Part shown: positions 8,311 through 16,411 of the stretch, in pieces
How the letters are laid out: every line of letters starts with the position of its first letter
Position numbering within the stretch: the stretch's first letter is position 1
The notes under the pieces: model-generated
The model's input: the letters and a program-made list of their open reading frames with translations, nothing else
Database searches by the model: none
What the model was told of the DNA's origin: nothing
Assembly (NCBI RefSeq): GCF_001427025.1
Contig: NZ_LMGA01000001.1
Span: 3,298,017 to 3,362,016, forward strand
Source of the DNA: Mesorhizobium sp. Root554
GTDB lineage: Bacteria; Pseudomonadota; Alphaproteobacteria; Rhizobiales; Rhizobiaceae
Length of the DNA stretch: 64,000 nucleotides
Direction: 5' to 3'
Translations under genes and position numbers: made by a program

Positions 8311-9990
8311 GGTTCCGAACAGCCGCTCCGCCTGCTCCGGCGTATAGTAACCCATCTCCACATCGCGGCGGATCAGCTCGGGGCTGCGCTCCGCCGGATC
8401 GCCATAGCCACCGCCGCCTGGCGTCGCCACCCGTACACGGTCGCCGGCCTTGAGAGGAATGTCCTGTTCCTTGGAAAGATGCGGCGGCACATGTGCCTCA
8501 CCATCCCGGAAAACCGTTACCTCGTTCACTGCGCCGTCCCCGCCACCCAGAACGCCCTGCGGTCCGAAGCGGCCGTGGTCCATGACGAAGGAGGCCCGCG
8601 CCTCGCCGCGCAAAATCTCCACCTCATAGGCGAGACCGAAGCCGCCGCGATGCTTGCCGGCGCCGCCGGACCCTTCACGCAAGGCATAGTGGCGGTAGAG
8701 CACGGGGAATGCCTGCTCCATGATCTCGACCGGCGGGGACTTCGAAATGCCGATGGTCGAGCAGCCGTTGGAGAGGCCGTCATGGCCGGCATTGCCGCCA
8801 TAGCCGCCGCCGGAAATCTGGTACATGACATAGTCACGCCCGCGCAGCGGATCGCTGCCGCCAAGCGCGAAATTGCCGCTCGATCCGGCCGGGGCCGCCG
8901 TCACTTTTTCCGGCAATGCCTGAACCATCGCCGCGAATACGGCTTCGGCGATGCGCTGCGAAACCTCAGCCGCGCAGCCCGAGACGGGGCGTGGATAATG
9001 CGCATCGAGGAAGGTGTCCTCCGGCGTATTGACGACAAGCGGCTCGAAGGCGCCGGCGCTGATCGGAACGTCGGGAAAGATGTGGCGCATGGCGAGATAG
9101 ACAGACGACAGCGTCGTCGCCAGAACGCTGTTCATCGGCCCGGCGCAGGGTTTCGACGATCCTGTAAAGTCGAACGTCAGCCTGTCGGTCGTCTTCTCGA
9201 TAGCCAAAGCGATGGTCAGCGGTTCGTTCACGACGCCGTCTGAGTCCACGAACGCCTTGGAGCGATAAGTGCCATCCGGGATGGCGGCGATATGCGCGCG
9301 CATCTGGTCGGCGGCGCGGCGGCGCAGTTCCGCAATGGCCTCGGAGACTGTTTCGTCGCCGTAACGGTCCAGGATTTCGTTCACCCGGTCTTGCCCGACC
9401 AGCAAGGCGGCTGCCTGCGCCTTGATGTCGCCGATGCGCTGGTCCGCGACCCGGATGTTGGATGAAATGATGGCATGGATCTCGCGGTCGAGCACGCCTT
9501 TCTTGAACAGCTTAACCGGTGGCAGCCGCAGGCCTTCCTGCTCGACGGCTGTTGCGGAAGCCGAGAAGCCGCCCGGTACCGAGCCGCCAATGTCGGGCCA
9601 ATGACCGGTGTTGGACAGCCAGCAGAAGATGCGGCCCGCCCGGTAAAGCGGCATGACAAAGCGGACATCCATCAGATGCGTGCCCCCGAGATAGGGGTCG
9701 TTGACGATGTAGATGTCGCCTTCCTCGGGCGGCAGGCAGCGCCCGTCGGCGATCATCTCGATAACAGTTCTCGTCGAATACTGCATGACGCCGACGAACA
9801 CCGGCAGGCCCTGGCTGCCCTGTGCGATCAGCGAACCGTCAGCTGCCGAATAAATGCCGTCCGAGCGGTCGTTGGCTTCCGCGATGACGGGCGAAAAGGC
9901 GGCGCGCGAAAATGTCAGGTCCATCTCGTCGCAGGCCTGCTGCAGCGCCGCCTGGATGACGGAAAGAGTGATGGCGTCGAGGGTGGTCAT
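8299..9990 (-). CDS. hyuB: Hydantoinase B/oxoprolinase family protein
   Basis: 563-residue beta subunit of an ATP-dependent hydantoinase/5-oxoprolinase-type enzyme, which opens lactam or imide rings. The true start is the ATG at 9990 inside the end of hyuA (ATGA); an upstream open stretch to 10149 is hyuA in another frame. Family marks are the N-terminal LDAITLSVIQAALQQACDEM, the GDIYIVNDPYLGGTHLMDV segment near residue 95, SNTGHWPDIGG near 130 and the C-terminal glycine-rich GGGGYGDPAERSPELIRRDV. Translational coupling to hyuA is clear. The physiological substrate is not visible; placement beside the 6-hydroxynicotinate-reductase-like operon makes a reduced-pyridone lactam a candidate. Confidence 0.9.
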   Translation of the reverse strand: MTTLDAITLSVIQAALQQACDEMDLTFSRAAFSPVIAEANDRSDGIYSAADGSLIAQGSQGLPVFVGVMQYSTRTVIEMIADGRCLPPEEGDIYIVNDPYLGGTHLMDVRFVMPLYRAGRIFCWLSNTGHWPDIGGSVPGGFSASATAVEQEGLRLPPVKLFKKGVLDREIHAIISSNIRVADQRIGDIKAQAAALLVGQDRVNEILDRYGDETVSEAIAELRRRAADQMRAHIAAIPDGTYRSKAFVDSDGVVNEPLTIALAIEKTTDRLTFDFTGSSKPCAGPMNSVLATTLSSVYLAMRHIFPDVPISAGAFEPLVVNTPEDTFLDAHYPRPVSGCAAEVSQRIAEAVFAAMVQALPEKVTAAPAGSSGNFALGGSDPLRGRDYVMYQISGGGYGGNAGHDGLSNGCSTIGISKSPPVEIMEQAFPVLYRHYALREGSGGAGKHRGGFGLAYEVEILRGEARASFVMDHGRFGPQGVLGGGDGAVNEVTVFRDGEAHVPPHLSKEQDIPLKAGDRVRVATPGGGGYGDPAERSPELIRRDVEMGYYTPEQAERLFGTSYR

Positions 9991-12056
9991 CGTCCCACCT
10001 CGACGACCAGATTCCCATCCGCGTCGCTCTGCGCCCGGTCGCCCGGCTCCATCACCGTGGTGCAGTCCATCTGCTCGAGGATCGCAGGACCCTCGATCGC
10101 GGCATCGAGCGGCAGCTTTTCGCGATCGTAAACCGGCGTATCGTGCCATGTCCCGCCGTACCAGACAGGCCGGACCTCGCGCAGCGCGGCATCAAGGCTG
10201 GAAGCTCGCCCGGCCGGATCGATCAGCCGGCTAAGATCGAGCGGCGTCCGCACGCCGGTGACGGATGTGTTGAGATTGACCAGTACGGCGCGGATTTCCG
10301 GCAGTTCGACCCTGAAACGGGCGAAATAGGCACGCTCGAACAAATCTTGCAGCACCGCCCGTTCGATGTGGGGCGAGGGGAGCGGCACGTTGATGATATG
10401 CGTCTGGCCGATGAACTGCATGTCCGCCGAATGGGTGACGCGAATCGTTTCAGGCGTCACCGCTTCCTTGGCGATCAGCGCGGCGCCTTCTGACCTGTGG
10501 CGCGCCAGAATGCCCGCCGCCTGTGCTACATCGAGGCCGCCGACCGGCTGGTTGATCGTGTTGACGAAATCGTGGCGCATGTCGGCCACCACGCAGCCCA
10601 ATGCATTGGTGATGCCCGGCCGCGCGGGCACCAGTACGCGCGGCAGGCCGAGCTCTCGCGCCAGCGCCGAGGCGTGCAGCGGTCCCGCGCCGCCGAAGGC
10701 GAACAGGGAAAAGTCGCGCGGGTCATGCCCCCGTGCAACCGAGACCATGCGGATCGCCCCCGCCATCTTGATGTTGCCGAGGCGCAGAACGGCGCCTGCG
10801 GCGTCAACGCCCGACAGTCCGGTCGCCCGGCCGATCTTGTCTTCGAATATTCGCGTGACGCTCTCCATCGAAATCGGATGATCGACCGCCAAAAGCTTTT
10901 TCGGCGCCAATCGGCCAAGCACCAGGTTGGCGTCGGTCACGGTGGGCTCGCTGCCGCCGCGGCCATAGCAGATCGGGCCAGGGTTGGCGCCCGCGCTTTC
11001 CGGTCCAAGCTGGATGAGACCTGCCGCATCGACGCGCGCGATCGACCCGCCGCCGGCACCCACCGTATGCACCGCGACCATCGGCACATGGATCGGCATC
11101 CCATATTCGATTTCGATTTCGTTGGAGACGGCCGGTTCGGCGTTGCGGATCAACGCCACATCGGTCGAGGTGCCGCCCATGTCGTATGTGACGAGATTGG
11201 GGAACCCGGCGCGCTTGCCGGTATAGGCGGCGGCGATGACGCCGGAGGCGGGTCCCGACATCACGGTCTTTGCCGACTCTGCGGTGACGAAACGGGCCGA
11301 GATCATGCCGCCATTGCCGTTCATGATCAGGAAGTCGCGCGCATAGCCCTGCGCGGCCAGTTCCTTGCGCAGCCTGGCGACATACCGTTCCAGTATGGGC
11401 TGGACGGAGGCGTTGACGGCGGCGGTGACGCCGCGCTCGAACTCGCGCGCTTCCGACAGAAGCGCATGGCCGGCGGTGATGTGGCCGTTGGTCCAGATCT
11501 CAGCGGCGATCTCGGCCGCGCGCCGCTCGTGCGTGGGATTGGCGTAGGAATGGAGGAAGTGGATGACGAGGGATTCGCAGCCGGCTTCGACAAGGCGCTG
11601 CACGGCCTCGCGCACTTCTTGCTCGTCGAGCGCGACACGGATCGCGCCGCCGGCTTCGACGCGCTCCGTCACCTCCAGCCGCAGATTGCGAGGAATGACG
11701 GGCACGAATGTTCCGGTCATCCCGTAGGCCTGTGGCCGGGTGCGCCGGCCGAGCTCGATCACGTCGCGGAACCCCCGCGTGGTGATCATGCCGGTTTTCG
11801 CCAGACGCCGCTCGAGCACGGCATTGGTGGTGGTCGTCGTGCCGTGGACGATGAGGTCGATGTCGGAGACTGGGAATTGCGTGGCGCCAAGCGCCGAAAC
11901 CACGCCGAAGGCCTGGTTCTCCACGGTGGTGGGTATCTTGGCGATGTGGACGCTTCCGCCGTCGCGCGCGTCGATCAAAAGCAGGTCTGTGAAGGTGCCG
12001 CCGACATCGATGCCCGCGACGACGCTGCCGGCCGCGGCCGAAACTTTCTCATTCAT
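9987..12056 (-). CDS. hyuA: Hydantoinase A/oxoprolinase family protein
   Basis: 689-residue alpha subunit, the ATP-binding partner of HyuB. The actin-like ATPase phosphate loop AGIDVGGTFTDLLLID is at residues 14-29, VHGTTTTTNAVLERR near 70 and VTYDMGGTSTDVALI near 290, all diagnostic of the hydantoinase A/oxoprolinase family. It is the first gene of the two-gene operon hyuAB. Upstream is a 224-base intergenic region shared with the divergent fpr, and this holds a palindrome related to the one in front of the Mo-hydroxylase operon. That shared motif is the best evidence that this pair belongs to the same pathway. 'N-methylhydantoinase' would be over-annotation. Confidence 0.92.
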   Translation of the reverse strand: MNEKVSAAAGSVVAGIDVGGTFTDLLLIDARDGGSVHIAKIPTTVENQAFGVVSALGATQFPVSDIDLIVHGTTTTTNAVLERRLAKTGMITTRGFRDVIELGRRTRPQAYGMTGTFVPVIPRNLRLEVTERVEAGGAIRVALDEQEVREAVQRLVEAGCESLVIHFLHSYANPTHERRAAEIAAEIWTNGHITAGHALLSEAREFERGVTAAVNASVQPILERYVARLRKELAAQGYARDFLIMNGNGGMISARFVTAESAKTVMSGPASGVIAAAYTGKRAGFPNLVTYDMGGTSTDVALIRNAEPAVSNEIEIEYGMPIHVPMVAVHTVGAGGGSIARVDAAGLIQLGPESAGANPGPICYGRGGSEPTVTDANLVLGRLAPKKLLAVDHPISMESVTRIFEDKIGRATGLSGVDAAGAVLRLGNIKMAGAIRMVSVARGHDPRDFSLFAFGGAGPLHASALARELGLPRVLVPARPGITNALGCVVADMRHDFVNTINQPVGGLDVAQAAGILARHRSEGAALIAKEAVTPETIRVTHSADMQFIGQTHIINVPLPSPHIERAVLQDLFERAYFARFRVELPEIRAVLVNLNTSVTGVRTPLDLSRLIDPAGRASSLDAALREVRPVWYGGTWHDTPVYDREKLPLDAAIEGPAILEQMDCTTVMEPGDRAQSDADGNLVVEVGR

Positions 12057-12123
12057 TCCCGAAACCCGAAATGCTCGAACTACGGATATGTATCAGTTTG
12101 GAAAGGCGTTTCTCTCACTTATC

Positions 12124-12153
12124 TTGACTCGAAGATCGTTTGTATACTAATAG
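12124..12153 (+). promoter_or_regulatory. Palindromic operator-like site between hyuA and fpr
   Basis: CGTTTGTATACTAATA at 12137-12152 shares 12 of 16 bases with the palindrome at 517-532, including TTTG-N-ATAC-N-AAT, and is centred on the symmetric hexamer GTATAC. A TTGACT at 12124-12129 with TAATAG at 12148-12153 (18-base spacer) could be a rightward promoter overlapped by the site. Whether it controls hyuAB, fpr or both cannot be decided from sequence. The rest of the 224-base gap shows no gene. Confidence 0.45.
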
Positions 12154-12280
12154 TTTTACGAAACAAGGGCTTACGTCATTTCGGCCCGGCAGCGCTTCTG
12201 CGGCTCGGGCGCGTCGTGTCGTCGCCCTTTTTGCCCTACAAGCGCCAGGTAACGAGCGCCAGGCAGAGGTTGGTTTTGCA

Positions 12281-13105
12281 ATGAACACCATTCCCGCGTT
12301 GAACGACGCAGGCGCGAAGGCGCAATTTCCGATACCTGCCAATGTTTTCGCCGAGACGGTGGTATCGGTGAAGCATTATACCGACCGTCTGTTTGCGTTC
12401 CGCATCACCCGTCCGCAATCGTTCCGATTCCGCTCGGGCGAGTTTGTCATGATCGGCCTGCCCAATGCCGAAAAGCCGGTCTTCCGCGCTTATTCGGTCG
12501 CCAGCCCGGCCTGGGACGACGAACTGGAATTCTTCTCGATCAAGGTGCCGGACGGCCCGCTGACCTCGCACCTGCAGAAGATCCAGGTCGGTGATACTGT
12601 CATCATGCGGCAGAAGCCGACCGGCACGCTGGTGCTGGATGCGCTGACGCCGGGCAAGCGGCTGTTCATGATCTCCACCGGCACGGGCATCGCGCCTTTC
12701 GCCAGCCTGCTGCGCGATCCCGATACCTATGAGAAGTTCGAGCAGGTCTATCTGACCCACACCTGCCGCGACATTGCCGAGCTGACCTATGGCCAGGAGC
12801 TGGTTTCGGCTCTGGAGAACGACCCGCTGATCGGCGAACTGACCGGTGGCCGGGTCACGCTCTACAACTCCACCACGCGCGAGGCTTCGGCCTGCATGGG
12901 CCGCATCACCGCGCTGATCGGTTCCGGCAAGTTCTATTCCGACCTCGGCATCGAACCGCTGGATCCGCAAACCGATCGCGTGATGATCTGCGGCTCCATG
13001 CACATGCTGAAGGACGTCAAGGAAATGGCCGAGGGGCTCGGCTTCGTCGAGGGCTCGCTGAGCCAGCCCGACAGTTTCGTCGTCGAGCGCGCCTTCGTCG
13101 GCTGA
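12281..13105 (+). CDS. fpr: Ferredoxin--NADP reductase
   Basis: 274-residue FAD enzyme exchanging electrons between NADPH and ferredoxin or flavodoxin. The FAD site FRAYSVASP is near residue 70, and the nucleotide site STGTGIAPFASLLRDP near 130-145. CGSMHMLKDVKEMAEGLGF and the C-terminal FVVERAFVG complete the bacterial Fpr pattern. I chose the ATG at 12281 over the open frame from 12140 because the family begins about 20 residues before the FAD domain and the upstream codons look like intergenic DNA. Fpr is usually a housekeeping, oxidative-stress-linked enzyme in rhizobia; supply of reducing power to the nearby HNR-like reductase is possible but unproven. Confidence 0.93.
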   Translation: MNTIPALNDAGAKAQFPIPANVFAETVVSVKHYTDRLFAFRITRPQSFRFRSGEFVMIGLPNAEKPVFRAYSVASPAWDDELEFFSIKVPDGPLTSHLQKIQVGDTVIMRQKPTGTLVLDALTPGKRLFMISTGTGIAPFASLLRDPDTYEKFEQVYLTHTCRDIAELTYGQELVSALENDPLIGELTGGRVTLYNSTTREASACMGRITALIGSGKFYSDLGIEPLDPQTDRVMICGSMHMLKDVKEMAEGLGFVEGSLSQPDSFVVERAFVG

Positions 13106-13179
13106 TCGCCGGGACGCCAGCTGGACTGGCGGTTCGTTAGCCATCCCATGTCTACGGATCGCAGGATGCGGAGATCGGC

Positions 13180-13467
13180 ATGGACGTTAGCAGGACGATC
13201 TGTCAGGCCATAAGCGGGTGGCGCCGGCTCCGCTTCACTTACAAGGACTGCGTCCGGATCGTCGATCCCTATATTCTCGGCTATGGCGAGAATGGCGCTC
13301 TCATTCTCTCGGCCGTGCAGGTGTCGGGCGGCAGCGGCCGAGGTTTTCGCAGTTTCGCCGTGCAGGACCTGGAAGCGCTTGCCGTCATCGCCGAAAAATT
13401 CTTCGGCAACCATCCGGACTACAACCCGCGCGACAGGTTTTTTCGGCGGATAGTCTGCCAGATCTGA
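13180..13467 (+). CDS. Small protein, possibly a stand-alone WYL-like domain
   Basis: 95 residues, preceded by a GGAG about seven bases before the ATG. The sequence RRLRFTYKDCVRIVDPYILGYGE, then ILSAVQVSGGSGRGFRSFAV and FFGNHPDYNPRD, resembles the ligand-sensing WYL domain of regulators, but there is no DNA-binding domain. I recognise similar small proteins in rhizobia only as hypothetical. It sits alone between fpr and the SDR gene, same strand, 74 bases after fpr. Confidence 0.6.
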   Translation: MDVSRTICQAISGWRRLRFTYKDCVRIVDPYILGYGENGALILSAVQVSGGSGRGFRSFAVQDLEALAVIAEKFFGNHPDYNPRDRFFRRIVCQI

Positions 13468-13587
13468 TTCCGCAAGACTGGTCCTTGACGTCTCAAGTTT
13501 TGTTCTTTACCGAGAAAAAACATTTGGAATGCGGCGCCGGTCGTTTCGGGTTTGGCGTGACGAAATGACCGCAGCGGGAGGACGATC

Positions 13588-14322
13588 ATGATAACGAAAC
13601 TCGCTGGCAAGACGGTGGTCATCACGGCTGCAGCGCAAGGCATCGGCCGGGCCAGCGCGCTTGCCTTCGCGGCTGTGGGTGCGAAGGTGCATGCCACAGA
13701 CATCAACGAAACGGCACTGTCGGAGCTCACCGGAAAGTCCGGCATTTCAACCCGTCGGCTGGACGTGCTCAATAGCGCCGCGGTCGAAGCCGCCTTCGCC
13801 GAAATCGGCCCGGTCGACGTGCTGTTCAACTGCGCCGGCTTCGTCCATGCAGGCTCCATTCTGGAGATGAAGGAAGGCGATCTCGATTTCGCCTTCGACT
13901 TGAACGTCCGCGCCATGGTCCGCACCATCCGCGCTGCGCTGCCCGGCATGCTGGAGCGCGGCGATGGCGCGATCATTAACATGGCCTCCGTTGCCGGCGC
14001 GCCAAAGGGCGTGCCGAACCGCTTCGTCTATGGCGTCACCAAGGCGGCGGTTATCGGACTGACCAAGGCGGTGGCGGCGGACTATGTCGGCAAAGGCATC
14101 CGCTGCAACGCCATCTGCCCGGGCACGGTCGAAAGCCCGTCGCTGGAAGGCCGCATGCGCGCGGGTGGAGACTATGACGCGGCCCGCGCCGCCTTCATCG
14201 CCCGCCAGCCCATGGGCCGGCTGGGCACGCCTGAGGAAATCGCCCACCTCGCCGTCTATCTCGCCGGTGCTACCTATACGAGCGGGCAGGCGTATAACAT
14301 CGATGGCGGCTGGTCGATCTGA
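13588..14322 (+). CDS. SDR-family oxidoreductase, likely 2-keto-3-deoxy-L-fuconate dehydrogenase
   Basis: 244-residue classical short-chain dehydrogenase. The NAD-binding glycine motif AAAQGIGR follows the first strand KTVVIT, NCAG is near residue 77-80, and the catalytic Ser/Tyr/Lys set is seen in NMASVAG, then YGVTKAAVIGLTKA. The C-terminal YTSGQAYNIDGGWSI is the usual SDR ending. A strong SD (GGGAGGA, five bases from ATG) marks the start. The best match I recall is the dehydrogenase that oxidises 2-keto-3-deoxy-L-fuconate; the FAH-family gene 154 bases downstream would then cleave the diketo product to pyruvate and lactate. No fuconate dehydratase, lactonase or transporter is present here, so the pathway is incomplete in this window. 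A TTGACG at 13485-13490 could be the -35. Confidence 0.82.
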   Translation: MITKLAGKTVVITAAAQGIGRASALAFAAVGAKVHATDINETALSELTGKSGISTRRLDVLNSAAVEAAFAEIGPVDVLFNCAGFVHAGSILEMKEGDLDFAFDLNVRAMVRTIRAALPGMLERGDGAIINMASVAGAPKGVPNRFVYGVTKAAVIGLTKAVAADYVGKGIRCNAICPGTVESPSLEGRMRAGGDYDAARAAFIARQPMGRLGTPEEIAHLAVYLAGATYTSGQAYNIDGGWSI

Positions 14323-14350
14323 GAGACCCTCCGCCGGGCGCGCGACGCGA

Positions 14351-14434
14351 CTGTCCGCGCATCCCGTGCTCACATACTTAAAGTACGCTCCGCTCCGGTT
14401 CTCGAAAAGCCACGCCGTGCACCTAGGCGGACAG
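14351..14434. repeat. Intergenic inverted-repeat element
   Basis: Arms CTGTCCGC (14351-14358) and GCGGACAG (14427-14434) are perfect reverse complements. Between them is a second palindrome CATACTTAAAGTACG (centre near 14380) followed by a CGCTCCGCTCCGG stretch. The architecture resembles short interspersed palindromic elements common in Rhizobiales intergenic DNA. It separates the SDR from the FAH gene and could form a stem-loop in their transcript. No copy with the same core was noticed elsewhere in the window. Confidence 0.4.
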
Positions 14435-14476
14435 AGTTTTCAAACGGCTTCTCGGCCGTAATCAGGGAGACAAAAT

Positions 14477-15322
14477 ATGAAACTTCTGCGCTACGGCGAA
14501 CCCGGTTCGGAAAAACCCGGCCTCCTGGATGCCGAGGGGTCGATCCGCGACCTGTCCGGCAAAGTGGCTGACATCGGCGGCGCGGGCATCTCACCTGAGG
14601 GCCTGGCGCAACTGGCGGCGCTCGATTCCGCCTCGCTGCCGAAGGTCGAGGGCCAGCCGCGTCTCGGTCCTTGTGTGGCGGGTACGGGAAAATTCATCTG
14701 CATCGGGTTGAACTATTCAGACCATGCCGCCGAGACCGGCGCCACCGTGCCGTCCGAGCCGATCATCTTCATGAAGGCGACTTCGGCCATCGTCGGCCCC
14801 GACGACGACGTGCTGATCCCGCGCGGTTCGGTCAAGACCGACTGGGAGGTCGAACTCGGCGTCGTCATCGGCAAGACGGCGAAGTACGTTTCCGAAGCCG
14901 AGGCGCTGGACTATGTCGCCGGCTACTGCGTTGCCCACGACGTGTCGGAGCGCGCCTTCCAGGCCGAGCGGCAGGGGCAGTGGACCAAGGGGAAGAGCTG
15001 CGACACGTTCGGTCCGACCGGTCCATGGCTGGTGACCAAGGACGAGGTCGCCGACCCGCAGAACCTTGCCATGTGGTTGAAGGTCAATGGCGAGACCATG
15101 CAGAACGGCTCGACGAAGACCATGGTCTACGGCGTGGCGCATCTCGTCTCCTATCTCAGCCAGTTCATGAGCCTGCAGCCCGGCGACATCATCTCGACCG
15201 GAACGCCGCCCGGCGTCGGGTTGGGCATGAAGCCGCAACGCTTCCTCAAGGCCGGCGATGTCGTCGAACTCGGCATCGAGGGACTGGGCACGCAGAAACA
15301 GAACATCAGGGCGGACGGGTAG
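14477..15322 (+). CDS. Fumarylacetoacetate hydrolase family protein (probable 2,4-diketo-3-deoxy-L-fuconate hydrolase)
   Basis: 281 residues. The FAH fold is shown by FICIGLNYSDHAAETG near 74-89, the metal-binding KTDWEVELGVVIGK with its paired acidic residues near 120-135, GKSCDTFGPTGPWLV near 175 and DIISTGTPPGVGLG near 240. The start ATG follows GGGAG. Proteins with this FAH subtype are often labelled ureidoglycolate lyase, but pairing with the upstream SDR favours the final C-C bond hydrolase of the nonphosphorylative L-fucose route, giving pyruvate and L-lactate. It ends 32 bases from the convergent ABC ATPase gene. Confidence 0.82.
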   Translation: MKLLRYGEPGSEKPGLLDAEGSIRDLSGKVADIGGAGISPEGLAQLAALDSASLPKVEGQPRLGPCVAGTGKFICIGLNYSDHAAETGATVPSEPIIFMKATSAIVGPDDDVLIPRGSVKTDWEVELGVVIGKTAKYVSEAEALDYVAGYCVAHDVSERAFQAERQGQWTKGKSCDTFGPTGPWLVTKDEVADPQNLAMWLKVNGETMQNGSTKTMVYGVAHLVSYLSQFMSLQPGDIISTGTPPGVGLGMKPQRFLKAGDVVELGIEGLGTQKQNIRADG

Positions 15323-15354
15323 GCGCTCTCTCCGCTCGCACGGGTGCGCCAAGC

Positions 15355-16353
15355 TTACTTGATAGCCTTCCTATCCGCATCGAACCGATAAGTCTTCGTC
15401 GGGTCCGGCGTTGCATAAAGCGTCGCGCCGGGCTCTGCATCGTAGACGCCGAAAATGCGCACCGTGATCAACCCGGTCTTTTCGCAGTCGAGATAGAGGT
15501 TGGTGTCGGCGCCGAGATGTTCGGCATGCACCACCGTGCCCTTCCAACTGCCCTTCTTCGGGTCTACCGTGATGTGCTCCGGACGGACGCCGATCGTTTT
15601 CGCCGTCTCGCCCAGCCGCCCGCCGTCGATGAAATTCATCTTCGGCGAGCCGATGAAACCGGCGACGAATTCGTTTGCCGGTGCATTGTAGAGCTCCATC
15701 GGCTTTCCGACCTGCTCGATGCGTCCGGCGTTGAGCACCACGATCTTGTCGGCCAGCGTCATCGCCTCGACCTGATCGTGGGTGACATAGATCATCGTCG
15801 CCTTCAGCCGCCGATGCAGTTGGGCGATTTCCAGCCGCGTGTTGACCCTGAGAGCCGCGTCGAGGTTCGACAGCGGTTCATCGAACAGGAACAGCTTCGG
15901 CTCGCGCACGACTGCGCGGCCAATGGCGACGCGCTGGCGCTGGCCGCCTGACAGTTCCGCCGGCCGGCGCTTGAGGTAGGGCTCCAGCGACAGCATCGAC
16001 GACGCAATGCCGATGCGTCGGTCGATCTCGCTCGCCGCTTCGCCGGCCTGCTTGAGGCCGAGGCCCATATTGTCGCGCACGGTCAGGTGCGGGTAGAGCG
16101 CATAGGTCTGGAACACCATCGCGATGCCGCGCTTGGCCGGCGGCGTGGCGCTGACATCGCCGCCGTCGATCAGCACGCGACCCGAGGACGAATCCTCCAG
16201 ACCGGCGATAACCCTGAGCAGCGTGGACTTGCCGCAGCCGGACGGCCCGACGAAGACGACGAACTCGCCATCCTCGACCGTCAGGTCGATGCCTTTCAGC
16301 ACATCCACCTTGCCGAAGGATTTTTGCACATTCTCGATTGTCAGCGAGCCCAA
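15355..16353 (-). CDS. Sugar ABC transporter ATP-binding protein (MsmK/UgpC type)
   Basis: 332-residue ATPase powering a carbohydrate importer at the inner membrane. Walker [12 protein letters not shown] is near residues 37-47, signature [14 protein letters not shown] near 135, Walker [13 protein letters not shown] near 155, and the switch His in YVTHDQVEA. After about 235 comes the OB-fold regulatory domain ([11 protein letters not shown]) typical of the MalK/UgpC group. It is the last cistron of the leftward operon murQ-SBP-permeases-oxidoreductase. Such ATPases are often shared among several sugar importers. Confidence 0.93.
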   Translation of the reverse strand: MGSLTIENVQKSFGKVDVLKGIDLTVEDGEFVVFVGPSGCGKSTLLRVIAGLEDSSSGRVLIDGGDVSATPPAKRGIAMVFQTYALYPHLTVRDNMGLGLKQAGEAASEIDRRIGIASSMLSLEPYLKRRPAELSGGQRQRVAIGRAVVREPKLFLFDEPLSNLDAALRVNTRLEIAQLHRRLKATMIYVTHDQVEAMTLADKIVVLNAGRIEQVGKPMELYNAPANEFVAGFIGSPKMNFIDGGRLGETAKTIGVRPEHITVDPKKGSWKGTVVHAEHLGADTNLYLDCEKTGLITVRIFGVYDAEPGATLYATPDPTKTYRFDADRKAIK

Positions 16354-16411
16354 GGCATTCCCCTTTGTTGAAGCCGGGGGTTGGAACGAAACATCCGGCT
16401 CGATAACAATC

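Noticed and set aside
9991-10149. N-terminal extension of HyuB
   Set aside because: This is hyuA coding sequence in another frame; the ATGA overlap start gives the conserved HyuB N-terminus.
10497-12284. 595-codon plus-strand frame opposite hyuA
   Set aside because: Low-complexity Arg/Gly/Asp/His translation, no SD, and completely overlapped by the strongly supported hyuA.
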